Under the pieces are notes generated by a model, which was not told where the DNA came from, ran no database searches, and saw nothing but the letters and a program-made list of their open reading frames with translations. Position numbers and translations under genes: made by a program. A DNA stretch of 5,721 nt from positions 1-5,721 of the forward strand of contig CAUVKI010000060.1 of the NCBI GenBank assembly GCA_963552605.1, in the 5' to 3' direction. Positions 1 through 5,721 of the stretch are shown here, in pieces. Positions within the stretch are counted from its first letter, which is position 1. Every line of letters starts with the position of its first letter. Origin of the DNA: CAUVKI01 sp963552605. GTDB lineage: Bacteria; Bacillota; Clostridia; Tissierellales; Peptoniphilaceae.

Positions 1-234
1 AAAGGAAGAGTTGAGGGAATTGAAGAAGGTATGAAAAAAGGAATGGAAAAGGGAAGAGCTGAAGGAATGGAAAAAGGAATGGAAAAGGGAATGGAAAAAG
101 GAATGGAAAAGGGGAGAGCTGAGGGAATGGAAGAGGCGGCAAGAAATATGCTTAAAGAGGGAACTCCGATAGAGGCGATAATAAGATGGACAGGATTATC
201 AAGAGAGAAAATAGAAAAGCTAAGAGAGGAATAG
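1..234 (+). CDS. C-terminal part of an Rpn-family (PD-(D/E)XK nuclease / putative transposase) protein, cut by window start
   Basis: The frame is open from base 1 with no stop, so this is the 3' end of a longer gene; the ATG at 31 is only an internal methionine. It encodes 77 visible residues. A charged tract of Gly-x-x-Lys/Glu tetrads (GMEK, GRAE) is followed by a short helix-turn-helix-like tail (AARNMLKEGTPIEAIIRWTG, then LSREKIEKL). Glycine-spaced charged repeats ending in a 'TGLS-x-EKI-x-LK' tail are typical of Rpn / PDDEXK-family transposase-like proteins, in which the nuclease domain is N-terminal and would lie left of the window. The tail is nearly identical to that of the next gene, and the first 40 bases are identical to 463-502, so the two are duplicates. 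Stop is TAG at 232-234. The family assignment rests on the tail and repeat style only; whether the upstream part is intact cannot be seen. Confidence 0.6.
   Translation, partial: KGRVEGIEEGMKKGMEKGRAEGMEKGMEKGMEKGMEKGRAEGMEEAARNMLKEGTPIEAIIRWTGLSREKIEKLREE
40..123 (+). repeat. In-frame tandem repeats of 12/24 bp (GMEK / GRAE tetrads)
   Basis: Seven consecutive four-residue units start with Gly: GMEK, GRAE, four GMEK, then GRAE. Bases 64-87 and 88-111 are exact copies of one 24-base unit, because the lysine codons alternate AAA and AAG in both. Bases 40-63 equal the first and fourth 24-base units of the array in the next gene (514-537, 586-609). Every unit is a multiple of three, so gain or loss of units keeps the reading frame. 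Confidence 0.85.
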
Positions 235-243
235 ATAAGTCCC

Positions 244-249
244 TATAAT
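244..249 (+). promoter_or_regulatory. Possible -10 box (TATAAT) between the two Rpn-like pieces
   Basis: A perfect TATAAT lies in the 60-base gap after the first Rpn-like stop codon. No recognisable TTGACA-like -35 hexamer sits 16-18 bases upstream (that place reads through the purine-rich gene end), and there is no TG extension. If it works, it would transcribe the second piece and the activase. In AT-rich DNA a lone TATAAT is weak evidence. Confidence 0.25.
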
Positions 250-294
250 AAGTTCAATAACTATTAGGATAGCAATTTTGAAAGAGATGAAACA

Positions 295-768
295 ATGAAA
301 AAGGCAAACATAACGATGAAAGAATTCTACAGCAATGAAAAGGAAAGAATGAGATACGACGCACTCTTTATGTTTGAATGCGACAAAGCCACAATGAGAA
401 GAGTGGGATTGGAAGAGGGATTGGAAAAAGGAATGATTAGGGGAATCAAAAAGGGGATAAGGAAAGGAAGAGTTGAGGGAATTGAAGAAGGTATGAAAAA
501 AGGGATAGCCGAGGGAATGGAAAAGGGAAGAGCTGAAGGAATGGAAAAAGGAAGAGCCGAGGGAATGGAAAAGGGGAGAGCCGAAGGAATGGAAAAGGGA
601 AGAGCTGAAGGAATGGAAAAAGGAAGAGCCGAAGGAATGGAAAAGGGGAGAGCTGAAGGAATGGAAGAGGCAGCAAGAAATATGCTTAAAGAGGGAACTC
701 CGATAGAGGCAATAATACGATGGACGGGATTACCAATAGAGAAAATAGAAAAGCTGAAAGGAAAATAA
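295..768 (+). CDS. Truncated Rpn-family nuclease-like protein lacking its nuclease domain, with GMEKGRAE repeats
   Basis: This encodes 157 residues. Residues 1-37 (containing FYSNEKERMRYDALFMFECD) resemble the helical linker that follows the PD-(D/E)XK domain in Rpn / PDDEXK-type transposase-like proteins. Residues 38-73 are irregular glycine-spaced charged units, 74-121 are six perfect GMEKGRAE octads, and 122-157 form the helix-turn-helix-like tail (ending TGLPIEKIEKLKGK). The catalytic N-terminal domain is absent, so nuclease activity is not expected. The first ATG is preceded only by a weak purine stretch (AAAGAG at 281-286). The frame stays open back to a TAG at 265-267, so the ATG at 295 may be just the first methionine of a decayed copy. 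The tail duplicates that of the gene ending at 234. The stop codon touches the activase start. This is either a small expressed remnant or a pseudogene. I am fairly sure of the family and unsure of any function. Confidence 0.6.
   Translation: MKKANITMKEFYSNEKERMRYDALFMFECDKATMRRVGLEEGLEKGMIRGIKKGIRKGRVEGIEEGMKKGIAEGMEKGRAEGMEKGRAEGMEKGRAEGMEKGRAEGMEKGRAEGMEKGRAEGMEEAARNMLKEGTPIEAIIRWTGLPIEKIEKLKGK
514..657 (+). repeat. Six tandem 24-bp units, organised as two 72-bp higher-order repeats
   Basis: Six units each encode GMEKGRAE. Synonymous codon differences show a period of three units. Units 1 and 4 are identical, units 2 and 5 differ at one base (GAG/GAA), and units 3 and 6 differ at one base (GCC/GCT). 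So 514-585 and 586-657 match at 70 of 72 positions, which points to a recent duplication of a three-unit block. The plus strand is almost all purine. Confidence 0.9.
757..762 (+). promoter_or_regulatory. Ribosome binding site of the activase gene, inside the end of the Rpn-like piece
   Basis: AAAGGA lies 6 bases before the ATG at 769 and is contained in the last codons of the upstream reading frame. It supports the chosen start and implies that translation of the upstream piece passes over, and could couple to, initiation of the activase. Confidence 0.65.
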
Positions 769-3700
769 ATGAGTTTGCATATAGGTCTTGATATAGGTTC
801 CACAACTGTAAAGATGGCGGTTTTGGATGAAAATTCAAATATAATTCATTCCGTGTATGAAAGGCATTTTTCAGATGTGGGACGGACGGTCAGAAACATC
901 ATAAACGACGCAAATCCTAAATTCAAAGATGAGTTTGTGACAATGGCGGTAACAGGCTCAGGAGGGTTGGCGGTAAAAGATTTTTTGAATATTCCCTTCG
1001 TGCAGGAGGTGGTCGCATCGGTCGAGGCGGTTGAACATTTTCTTGCGCATACGGATGTTGCAATAGAATTGGGCGGTGAGGACTCGAAAATCACATTCTT
1101 CGGAATGAACTTGGAGCAGCGAATGAACAGCATCTGTGCCGGAGGAACCGGAGCTTTTATAGATCAGATGGCAACTCTCCTATCAACCGACGCAAAGGGT
1201 TTAAATGAGCTTTCAAAAAATGCGACTCAAGTTTATCCCATCGCCTCACGCTGCGGCGTATTTGCAAAAACGGATATTCAGGCTCTTATGAACCAGGGAG
1301 TTTCCAAAGAAAATATCGCAATATCGGTATTTCAATCCGTCGTAAATCAAACTATTTCAAATCTTGCTTGTGGACGCACAATTGAGGGGAATGTGGCATT
1401 TCTCGGAGGTCCTTTGCACTATCTTGACGGATTGAGGGAGAGGTTTATCGAAAGCTTGAATCTGAGTTCCGAGCAGGCGCTCACTCCTGAAAATGCCCAA
1501 CTTTATGTGGCAATCGGTGCGGCCCTTTCATCAATGGAATTTTCTCCTGTCAAATATTCCGGAATTTTTCAGCTCGCAAACAACGATTACAATGAGATAA
1601 AGGAAGAAGATGAAAAACTTCCGCCGTTGTTTTCATGTGACAAGGAATATGAGGAATTTAAAGAAAAACATCGCACCGAAGGAAACGGCAAGGGTGATTT
1701 CAGAACCTATAAGGGAAAGGCTTACTTGGGTATTGATGCAGGTTCTACCACAACCAAGATAGTTCTGCTCGGAGAGGACAGGGAAATTCTATACCAATAT
1801 TATGCCAATAATTTCGGGGAACCGCTTGACGTGGTAAAAGAGCAGCTTATATATATATATGACCAAAAGAGCCCCGAACTTGAGATAGCTTCTTCAGGGG
1901 TTACGGGCTATGGGGAGGATTTTATTCGTGCCGCTCTGAAAATTGATATCGGAGAAGTGGAAACCATAGCACATTTCACCGCCGCAAAAGCTTTTTCTCC
2001 CAATGTGGATTTTATTTTGGATATAGGCGGTCAGGATATGAAAGCTATGAGAATTGAGGACGGAGTAATTCAATCAATTCTCCTTAATGAGGCATGTTCC
2101 TCCGGGTGCGGATCTTTTTTGGAAACCTTTGCCAAATCTATGGGGCTTTCTGTAAAGGAATTTGCAAATCTTGCAGTAAAGAGCAGGTATCCCGTAGATC
2201 TCGGAAGCCGATGTACCGTGTTTATGAACTCAAAGGTAAAACAGGTGCAAAAAGAAGGAGCTCTGCTGGAAGATATAGCGGCGGGACTTTGCTATTCGGT
2301 AATTAAAAATGCCTTGAACAAAGTAATAAAAATTCGTAACTATGATGATATGGGAGATAATGTCATCGTTCAGGGAGGGACTTTTTTAAGCGACGGGATT
2401 CTTCGCGCATTTGAAAAAGTGTCGGGCAAAAAAGCTGTTCGTCCTGAAATTGCAGGGCTTATGGGAGCATATGGAATGGCTATTGCCGCTATGGAGAATG
2501 CCGGAGATTTCTCAACAATAAAGAGTAAAGATGAGCTTGAAAGTTTTACCTACACCACAACCGTTGCGCAGTGCGGCCGCTGTACGAATAACTGCAAACT
2601 TAATATTCACAGATTTTCGGACGGAGCGAGGTATATCACGGGAAACCGTTGTGAAAAGCCGATAGAAGGAAACAAAGACGACTATGAGGAGCTTCCGAAT
2701 CTATACAGATATAAAGCCTCCCGTGTGTTCGATTATAAAACTCATATGGGCACTTTAGCTAAGAATATGAGCAAAGGTATCGTCGGTATTCCCAGAGTTA
2801 TGAATATGTATGAAAATTATCCTTTTTGGTTTACGCTTTGGACCGAACTGGGATATGAAGTGCGTCTTTCTCCCGTATCGTCAAGGGCGATTTATGAAAA
2901 GGGCATTTCATCAATAACTTCCGAAACTCTCTGCTATCCCGCAAAACTGGTGCACGGACACATAGAGTCGCTCATTGAAATGGGCTGCGATATAATATTT
3001 TATCCGTCCGTCTTCTATGAAGAAAAACAGTTTGAAAAAGCGGATCAGACCATAAATTGTCCGGTTGTGGCGGGATACCCCGATGTAATCAGAAACAATA
3101 TGGATAACCTAAAAAGAGCCAATATAAAATATGTAAACCCTTATCTGTCGTTTAAGAACAGAAAGTTGATGCGTCTTGCGCTTAGAAAAGCTCTTGAAAA
3201 ATTTGAGATAGATTTTTCCGCAGCGGATTTGAATTATGCGGTAAAAATGGCATATGAAGCCCTTGATAAATATCACGAAGATGTTTACAAAGAGGGAGAA
3301 CGTGCGCTTGAATATATGGATAAGCATAACTTAAGGGGAATTGTGCTTGCGGGAAGACCTTATCATGCGGACCCTGAAATCAATCACGGGATTCCCGAAA
3401 TGATAACAAAGCTTGGGTTCGTATTGCTCTCCGAGGACAGCATTGCCCAAAAAACTGAGCTTGACGGAAGAATAAGAGTTCTTGATCAATGGAATTATCA
3501 TTCAAGGCTTTACAGAGCAGCCAAATACGTGGGAGAACACCCGAAGCTTAATATGGTGCAGATGAATTCTTTCGGTTGCGGAATAGATGCCATTACCACC
3601 GATGAGGTTAACGAAATTCTTGAGGCTTACGACAAAATCTATACAGTCCTAAAAATAGACGAGGTCAATAATTTAGGTGCGGCAAGGATTCGTGTGCGCT

Positions 3701-5034
3701 CTCTTACCGAAGCCATATTAAAGAGAAACTCCATACCAAAAACCGACATAGAAACCGAGCGGATTTATCCTCAAATAGTTCCGTTTACGGCGGAGAACAA
3801 AAAAACACACACAATTCTTCTTCCGGAAATGGCTCCGATACACTTTTCGATTTTGGGAGATGCGCTTGAGAGCGAGGGTTATCACGTTGAGTTCTTGAAA
3901 AAAATAGAGAAGAGCACGATTGATCTTGCGCTTAAATATGTAAATAATGATGCGTGCTATCCTACTATGTTCGTGGTCGGTCAATTCTTGGAGGCGTTGC
4001 AATCGGGAAAATATGATACGAATAGGGTTTCCGTGCTTATGACCCAAACAGGCGGGGCTTGCAGGGCTTCAAATTATGTCGGACTTATCAGAAAGGCTCT
4101 TAAGGATTCGGGATTTGGACATGTGCCGGTAATAGCTTTGTCAGTGCAGGGGATTGAGGGCAACCCCGGATTTAATCTCACCCCGTCACTTATAAAAAAA
4201 GGATTGTTTGCGGTGCTGTATGGAGATCTCTTGATGAGGCTTTCAAATGCCTCACGACCTTATGAAAAGATAAAGGGTTCAACGGAGGTTTTGCTTTCAA
4301 ATTGGATAGAGAAACTTAAAGATGACGTGCGTGACGGAAAGTATCACACCTTTAAGCGTAATGTGAAAGATATCATATTCGATTTCAAAAGACTGGAAAA
4401 GACCGACATAAAGAAACCTCGTGCGGGAATTGTGGGAGAAATTTTGGTGAAGTTCCTGCCGCAGGCAAATAATTTTGTGCAGAGAACTCTTGAGGAAGAG
4501 GGCTTGGAGGTAATACTTCCGGATCTTATCGACTTCCTGATGTACTGTCTTACCAATCCTAAGAACAAGCAGAGCTCGTTCGGAGGATTTAGAAAATCAA
4601 AGTTCCTAAGCGGAATAGGGATTTGGTATATAGAAACGTATCGCAACTTCGTAAGAAAGGCTCTAAAAGATGCAGGCTATGATTACCCCTTAAGGATTGA
4701 AGAACTGGAGGCTTTGGCAAGTGAAGTGGTATCTCTAAATCACCAGTACGGAGAGGGTTGGCTTCTTACTGCCGAGATGATAGAACTTATCCACTCCGAA
4801 GCTCCCAATATCGTATGCGTGCAGCCGTTCGGCTGTCTACCGAACCACTTGACGGGAAAGGGTTCTATAAAAGCAATCCGAGAAAAATATCCCCAATCAA
4901 ATATCATCGCCATTGATTACGATCCCGGAGCAAGTGAAGTCAATCAGCTAAACAGAATTAAGCTTATGATCTCCTCTGCAAAAAAGAATTTTGAAAAATT
5001 TGATGAAAGAAAAATGGCTGTAAACAGGGGATAA
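769..5034 (+). CDS. Fused 2-hydroxyacyl-CoA dehydratase activase (BcrA/BadF/HgdC-type ATPase, double) with C-terminal DUF2229 / COG3580-COG3581 half
   Basis: A 1421-residue cytoplasmic protein with no signal peptide or membrane segment. Family knowledge: such ATPases (archerases) use ATP to push a low-potential electron from a [4Fe-4S] cluster into a partner reductase or dehydratase. Module 1 (about 2-255) has phosphate loops GLDIGSTTVK (6-15) and ELGGEDSK (100-107), cysteines C123 (NSICAGGTG) and C162 (ASRCGVF), and FLGGP (211-215). Module 2 (about 317-575) repeats this: GIDAGSTTTK (321-330), LDIGGQDMK (417-425), C443 (NEACSSGCG), C482 (GSRCTVF), VQGGTFL (534-540). Both cysteine pairs are 39 apart, as in HgdC. 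Next come C602-x2-C605-x3-C609 and C628, a possible extra Fe-S site. Residues about 670-960 are DUF2229/COG3580-like (CYP at 722, FGCGIDA at 935-941). Residues about 1014-1401 are COG3581-like (CYP at 1063, GGACR, FGCLPNH at 1354-1360). The ATG at 769 fits the family N-terminus and has a good ribosome site. The exact substrate or partner is unknown; no dehydratase subunit genes lie beside it. Confidence 0.95.
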   Translation: MSLHIGLDIGSTTVKMAVLDENSNIIHSVYERHFSDVGRTVRNIINDANPKFKDEFVTMAVTGSGGLAVKDFLNIPFVQEVVASVEAVEHFLAHTDVAIELGGEDSKITFFGMNLEQRMNSICAGGTGAFIDQMATLLSTDAKGLNELSKNATQVYPIASRCGVFAKTDIQALMNQGVSKENIAISVFQSVVNQTISNLACGRTIEGNVAFLGGPLHYLDGLRERFIESLNLSSEQALTPENAQLYVAIGAALSSMEFSPVKYSGIFQLANNDYNEIKEEDEKLPPLFSCDKEYEEFKEKHRTEGNGKGDFRTYKGKAYLGIDAGSTTTKIVLLGEDREILYQYYANNFGEPLDVVKEQLIYIYDQKSPELEIASSGVTGYGEDFIRAALKIDIGEVETIAHFTAAKAFSPNVDFILDIGGQDMKAMRIEDGVIQSILLNEACSSGCGSFLETFAKSMGLSVKEFANLAVKSRYPVDLGSRCTVFMNSKVKQVQKEGALLEDIAAGLCYSVIKNALNKVIKIRNYDDMGDNVIVQGGTFLSDGILRAFEKVSGKKAVRPEIAGLMGAYGMAIAAMENAGDFSTIKSKDELESFTYTTTVAQCGRCTNNCKLNIHRFSDGARYITGNRCEKPIEGNKDDYEELPNLYRYKASRVFDYKTHMGTLAKNMSKGIVGIPRVMNMYENYPFWFTLWTELGYEVRLSPVSSRAIYEKGISSITSETLCYPAKLVHGHIESLIEMGCDIIFYPSVFYEEKQFEKADQTINCPVVAGYPDVIRNNMDNLKRANIKYVNPYLSFKNRKLMRLALRKALEKFEIDFSAADLNYAVKMAYEALDKYHEDVYKEGERALEYMDKHNLRGIVLAGRPYHADPEINHGIPEMITKLGFVLLSEDSIAQKTELDGRIRVLDQWNYHSRLYRAAKYVGEHPKLNMVQMNSFGCGIDAITTDEVNEILEAYDKIYTVLKIDEVNNLGAARIRVRSLTEAILKRNSIPKTDIETERIYPQIVPFTAENKKTHTILLPEMAPIHFSILGDALESEGYHVEFLKKIEKSTIDLALKYVNNDACYPTMFVVGQFLEALQSGKYDTNRVSVLMTQTGGACRASNYVGLIRKALKDSGFGHVPVIALSVQGIEGNPGFNLTPSLIKKGLFAVLYGDLLMRLSNASRPYEKIKGSTEVLLSNWIEKLKDDVRDGKYHTFKRNVKDIIFDFKRLEKTDIKKPRAGIVGEILVKFLPQANNFVQRTLEEEGLEVILPDLIDFLMYCLTNPKNKQSSFGGFRKSKFLSGIGIWYIETYRNFVRKALKDAGYDYPLRIEELEALASEVVSLNHQYGEGWLLTAEMIELIHSEAPNIVCVQPFGCLPNHLTGKGSIKAIREKYPQSNIIAIDYDPGASEVNQLNRIKLMISSAKKNFEKFDERKMAVNRG

Positions 5035-5068
5035 AAAAATCCGGTAAATCTTTTTATCGGATTTTTTT
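5033..5068 (+). terminator. Intrinsic terminator of the activase gene
   Basis: Bases 5033-5048 pair with 5053-5068 around a four-base loop (TCTT): A7-T, then CCGG/TCGG with one G-T wobble, then TAAA/TTTA. The 3' arm ends in seven T. The last two bases of the TAA stop codon are the foot of the stem. The matching A-run on the 5' side means it could also stop minus-strand transcription. Confidence 0.85.
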
Positions 5069-5324
5069 ATTTGCAAATATTATGTATTTTTTTCTCATAT
5101 CTCCTCTCATACTATTCTTCTTTTAAATCATTGATTTTAATCAATCTCTATTTGTAATACTTTTGACCATATTTTTTATAAGTAGATTTATAGTTTCACA
5201 TAATCTATTCTTTTATAGTATTTTATCTTATGAGCCGAATAAATTAAAAAATAAAACGCAGGAATTGCAAGGAGGGTTGATTCGTAATTCTAAGTTAATC
5301 GACTATACCATTACATATCACCAT
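5069..5324. other. AT-rich intergenic stretch without a convincing gene
   Basis: This lies between the two convergent terminators. It holds an inverted repeat TTGAT-TTTA-ATCAA (5131-5144) that fits the FNR/CRP-type operator pattern, and a strong but orphan ribosome-site-like AAGGAGG (5269-5275) with no ATG start after it. A plus-strand reading frame from a TTG at 5163 to 5441 crosses the terminator at 5325-5348 and runs antisense into the next gene. Its composition does not look coding, so it is not called. Confidence 0.6.
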
Positions 5325-5348
5325 AAAAAAACAGCCGAAGTCGGCTGT
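5325..5348 (-). terminator. Intrinsic terminator of the minus-strand Rpn-like gene
   Basis: On the minus strand, ACAGCCG pairs with CGGCTGT around a four-base loop (ACTT), followed by a run of seven T (plus-strand A at 5325-5331). It starts 7 bases past the TAA stop of the gene at 5355-5627, which makes the assignment to that strand clear. A weaker T-rich stretch on the other side might give some activity for plus-strand transcripts. Confidence 0.85.
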
Positions 5349-5354
5349 CTTATT

Positions 5355-5441
5355 TTAAAATGTCACTTTCAATTCATTTATCTTTTCTCTGGAAAGTCCT
5401 GTGACTCTTTGTACGTCTTCAACCGAAAATCCCAGTTTTAA
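5355..5441 (-). repeat. Tandem direct repeat of the Rpn-like 3' end (second copy at 5633-5719)
   Basis: Bases 5355-5399 match 5633-5677 at about 40 of 45 positions, with no gaps; similarity then falls but the reading frame stays aligned for 28 codons. The copies are 278 bases apart in the same orientation. This mirrors, in the opposite orientation, the duplicated tails at the left end of the window. Confidence 0.7.
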
Positions 5442-5627
5442 TAAGTTTATAGCCGATTGAAAGAAACCTTCCTCTCTACCTTCTTCCCTTCCCTCTTCTC
5501 TGCCTATTTCTATTCCTTCAACCAATCCCTCTTCTCTGCTTTTTGCCTCACGCAGTTTGGCTTCTTTGCGCATTTCTTCCGTGAAAAACTTAATCATTTC
5601 TCTGTCCTCAGATTTTTGAAACTCCAT
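5355..5627 (-). CDS. Short Rpn-family nuclease-like C-terminal remnant
   Basis: This encodes 90 residues, all charged and helical. Residues 1-41 are a linker rich in Glu, Lys and Arg; residues 42-54 are three GREE units plus Gly (plus-strand 5466-5504); residues about 57-90 are the helix-turn-helix-like tail (LLKLGFSVEDVQRVTGLSRE followed by KINELK). This is the same C-terminal design as the pieces at 1-234 and 295-768, but from a different lineage. No PD-(D/E)XK domain is present, so it is a remnant or a free-standing tail. The ATG at 5627 has no good ribosome site. The in-frame ATG at 5597 has GAGG 8 bases upstream and may be the real start, giving 80 residues. The piece upstream on the same strand ends only 5 bases before this ATG and is in another frame. 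A strong terminator follows the stop. Function unknown. Confidence 0.55.
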   Translation of the reverse strand: MEFQKSEDREMIKFFTEEMRKEAKLREAKSREEGLVEGIEIGREEGREEGREEGFFQSAINLLKLGFSVEDVQRVTGLSREKINELKVTF

Positions 5628-5632
5628 AGCAC

Positions 5633-5721
5633 TTAAAATGCCGCTTTCAGTTCATTTATCTTTTCTATGGAAAGCCCCGTGCCTTTTGAAATATCTTCAA
5701 TCGACAACCCCATCTTCAGAA
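5633..5721 (-). CDS. C-terminal end of a further Rpn-family protein, cut by window end
   Basis: Reading the minus strand from base 5719, 28 codons are open up to a TAA at 5633-5635. They encode LKMGLSIEDISKGTGLSIEK followed by INELKAAF. This aligns without gaps to the last 28 residues of the gene at 5355-5627 (shared TGLS, EKINELK and final Phe). It is therefore another copy of the Rpn-like tail, whose body lies to the right of the window. Whether that body has an intact nuclease domain cannot be seen. The gap to the next ATG is 5 bases. Confidence 0.6.
   Translation of the reverse strand, partial: LKMGLSIEDISKGTGLSIEKINELKAAF

Larger units (their letters stand above)
463..768 (+). repeat. 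Duplicate copy of the segment at 1-234
   Basis: Bases 463-502 equal bases 1-40 exactly. The terminal part (about 658-756) matches about 124-222 with only scattered differences. The repeat arrays between them differ in unit number and type. Both copies are in the same orientation and frame. This is a direct duplication of the 3' half of an Rpn-like gene, most likely by unequal recombination or slippage; the left limit of the first copy is outside the window. Confidence 0.8.

Noticed and set aside
514..657. CRISPR array
   Set aside because: Units are contiguous without spacers and stay in frame within a coding region.
327..803. Long minus-strand reading frame (158 codons) opposite the second Rpn-like piece
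   Set aside because: It exists because the repeated purine-rich units have no stop in that frame; it translates to a Ser-Ile-Pro low-complexity string, overruns the activase start and has no ribosome site. The shorter minus frame at 446-676 is rejected for the same reason.
1849..1860. TATATATATAT run as a promoter or unstable microsatellite
   Set aside because: It encodes the Ile-Tyr-Ile-Tyr of the activase between conserved segments and has no -35 partner or gene start after it.
2094..2306. Plus-strand frame of 70 codons inside the activase gene
   Set aside because: It lies wholly within the conserved second ATPase module in another frame, as do the minus-strand frames at 846-1133, 3109-3327, 3718-4047 and 4344-4646; all are shadows.
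5163..5441. Plus-strand reading frame of 92 codons from a TTG
   Set aside because: It has a TTG start without a ribosome site, crosses a terminator hairpin and runs antisense into the Rpn-like remnant; no recognisable domain.
1..5721. Composite transposon with the Rpn-like pieces as inverted ends
   Set aside because: Left and right pieces are not alike at the base level, no terminal inverted repeats or target-site duplications are seen, and no intact transposase is in the window.

Overview
The window looks like a chromosomal segment of an AT-rich, anaerobic, Firmicutes-type bacterium (Clostridia or Tissierellia-like). This is inferred from the low-GC base use, the purine-rich ribosome binding sites, the hairpin-plus-U-tract terminators, and a very large oxygen-sensitive-type activase. 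The sequence alone does not fix a genus, and Fusobacteria or other anaerobes cannot be excluded.

Layout. Left end (1-768, plus strand): two tandem, closely related C-terminal pieces of an Rpn / PD-(D/E)XK-nuclease-family transposase-like protein. The first is cut by the window edge. The second lacks the nuclease domain and carries an in-frame tandem array of a Gly-Met-Glu-Lys-Gly-Arg-Ala-Glu repeat. Centre (769-5034, plus strand): one 1421-residue gene for a fused acyl-CoA dehydratase activase (BcrA/BadF/HgdC type). It has two ATPase/iron-sulfur modules, a cysteine motif, and a long C-terminal half of the DUF2229 / COG3580-COG3581 type. It begins at the base after the stop codon of the second Rpn-like piece and ends inside a strong intrinsic terminator (5033-5068). 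Right part (5069-5324): an AT-rich stretch with no convincing gene. Right end (5325-5721, minus strand): two more tandem C-terminal pieces of Rpn-like proteins pointing towards the activase gene, with their own terminator at 5325-5348.

How the parts relate. Only the activase is clearly an intact functional gene. Its two actin-like ATPase modules each keep the pair of cysteines that, in homodimeric archerases, hold one [4Fe-4S] cluster between two subunits, so one chain probably builds the whole electron-injecting unit. Its electron acceptor is not encoded nearby, unless it is the protein's own C-terminal half. The Rpn-like pieces on both sides are best read as debris of repeated local duplication of a mobile, recombination-associated gene family. 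The left one now supplies the ribosome binding site, and perhaps translational coupling, for the activase. I found no RNA gene, CRISPR array, intact transposase or attachment site.
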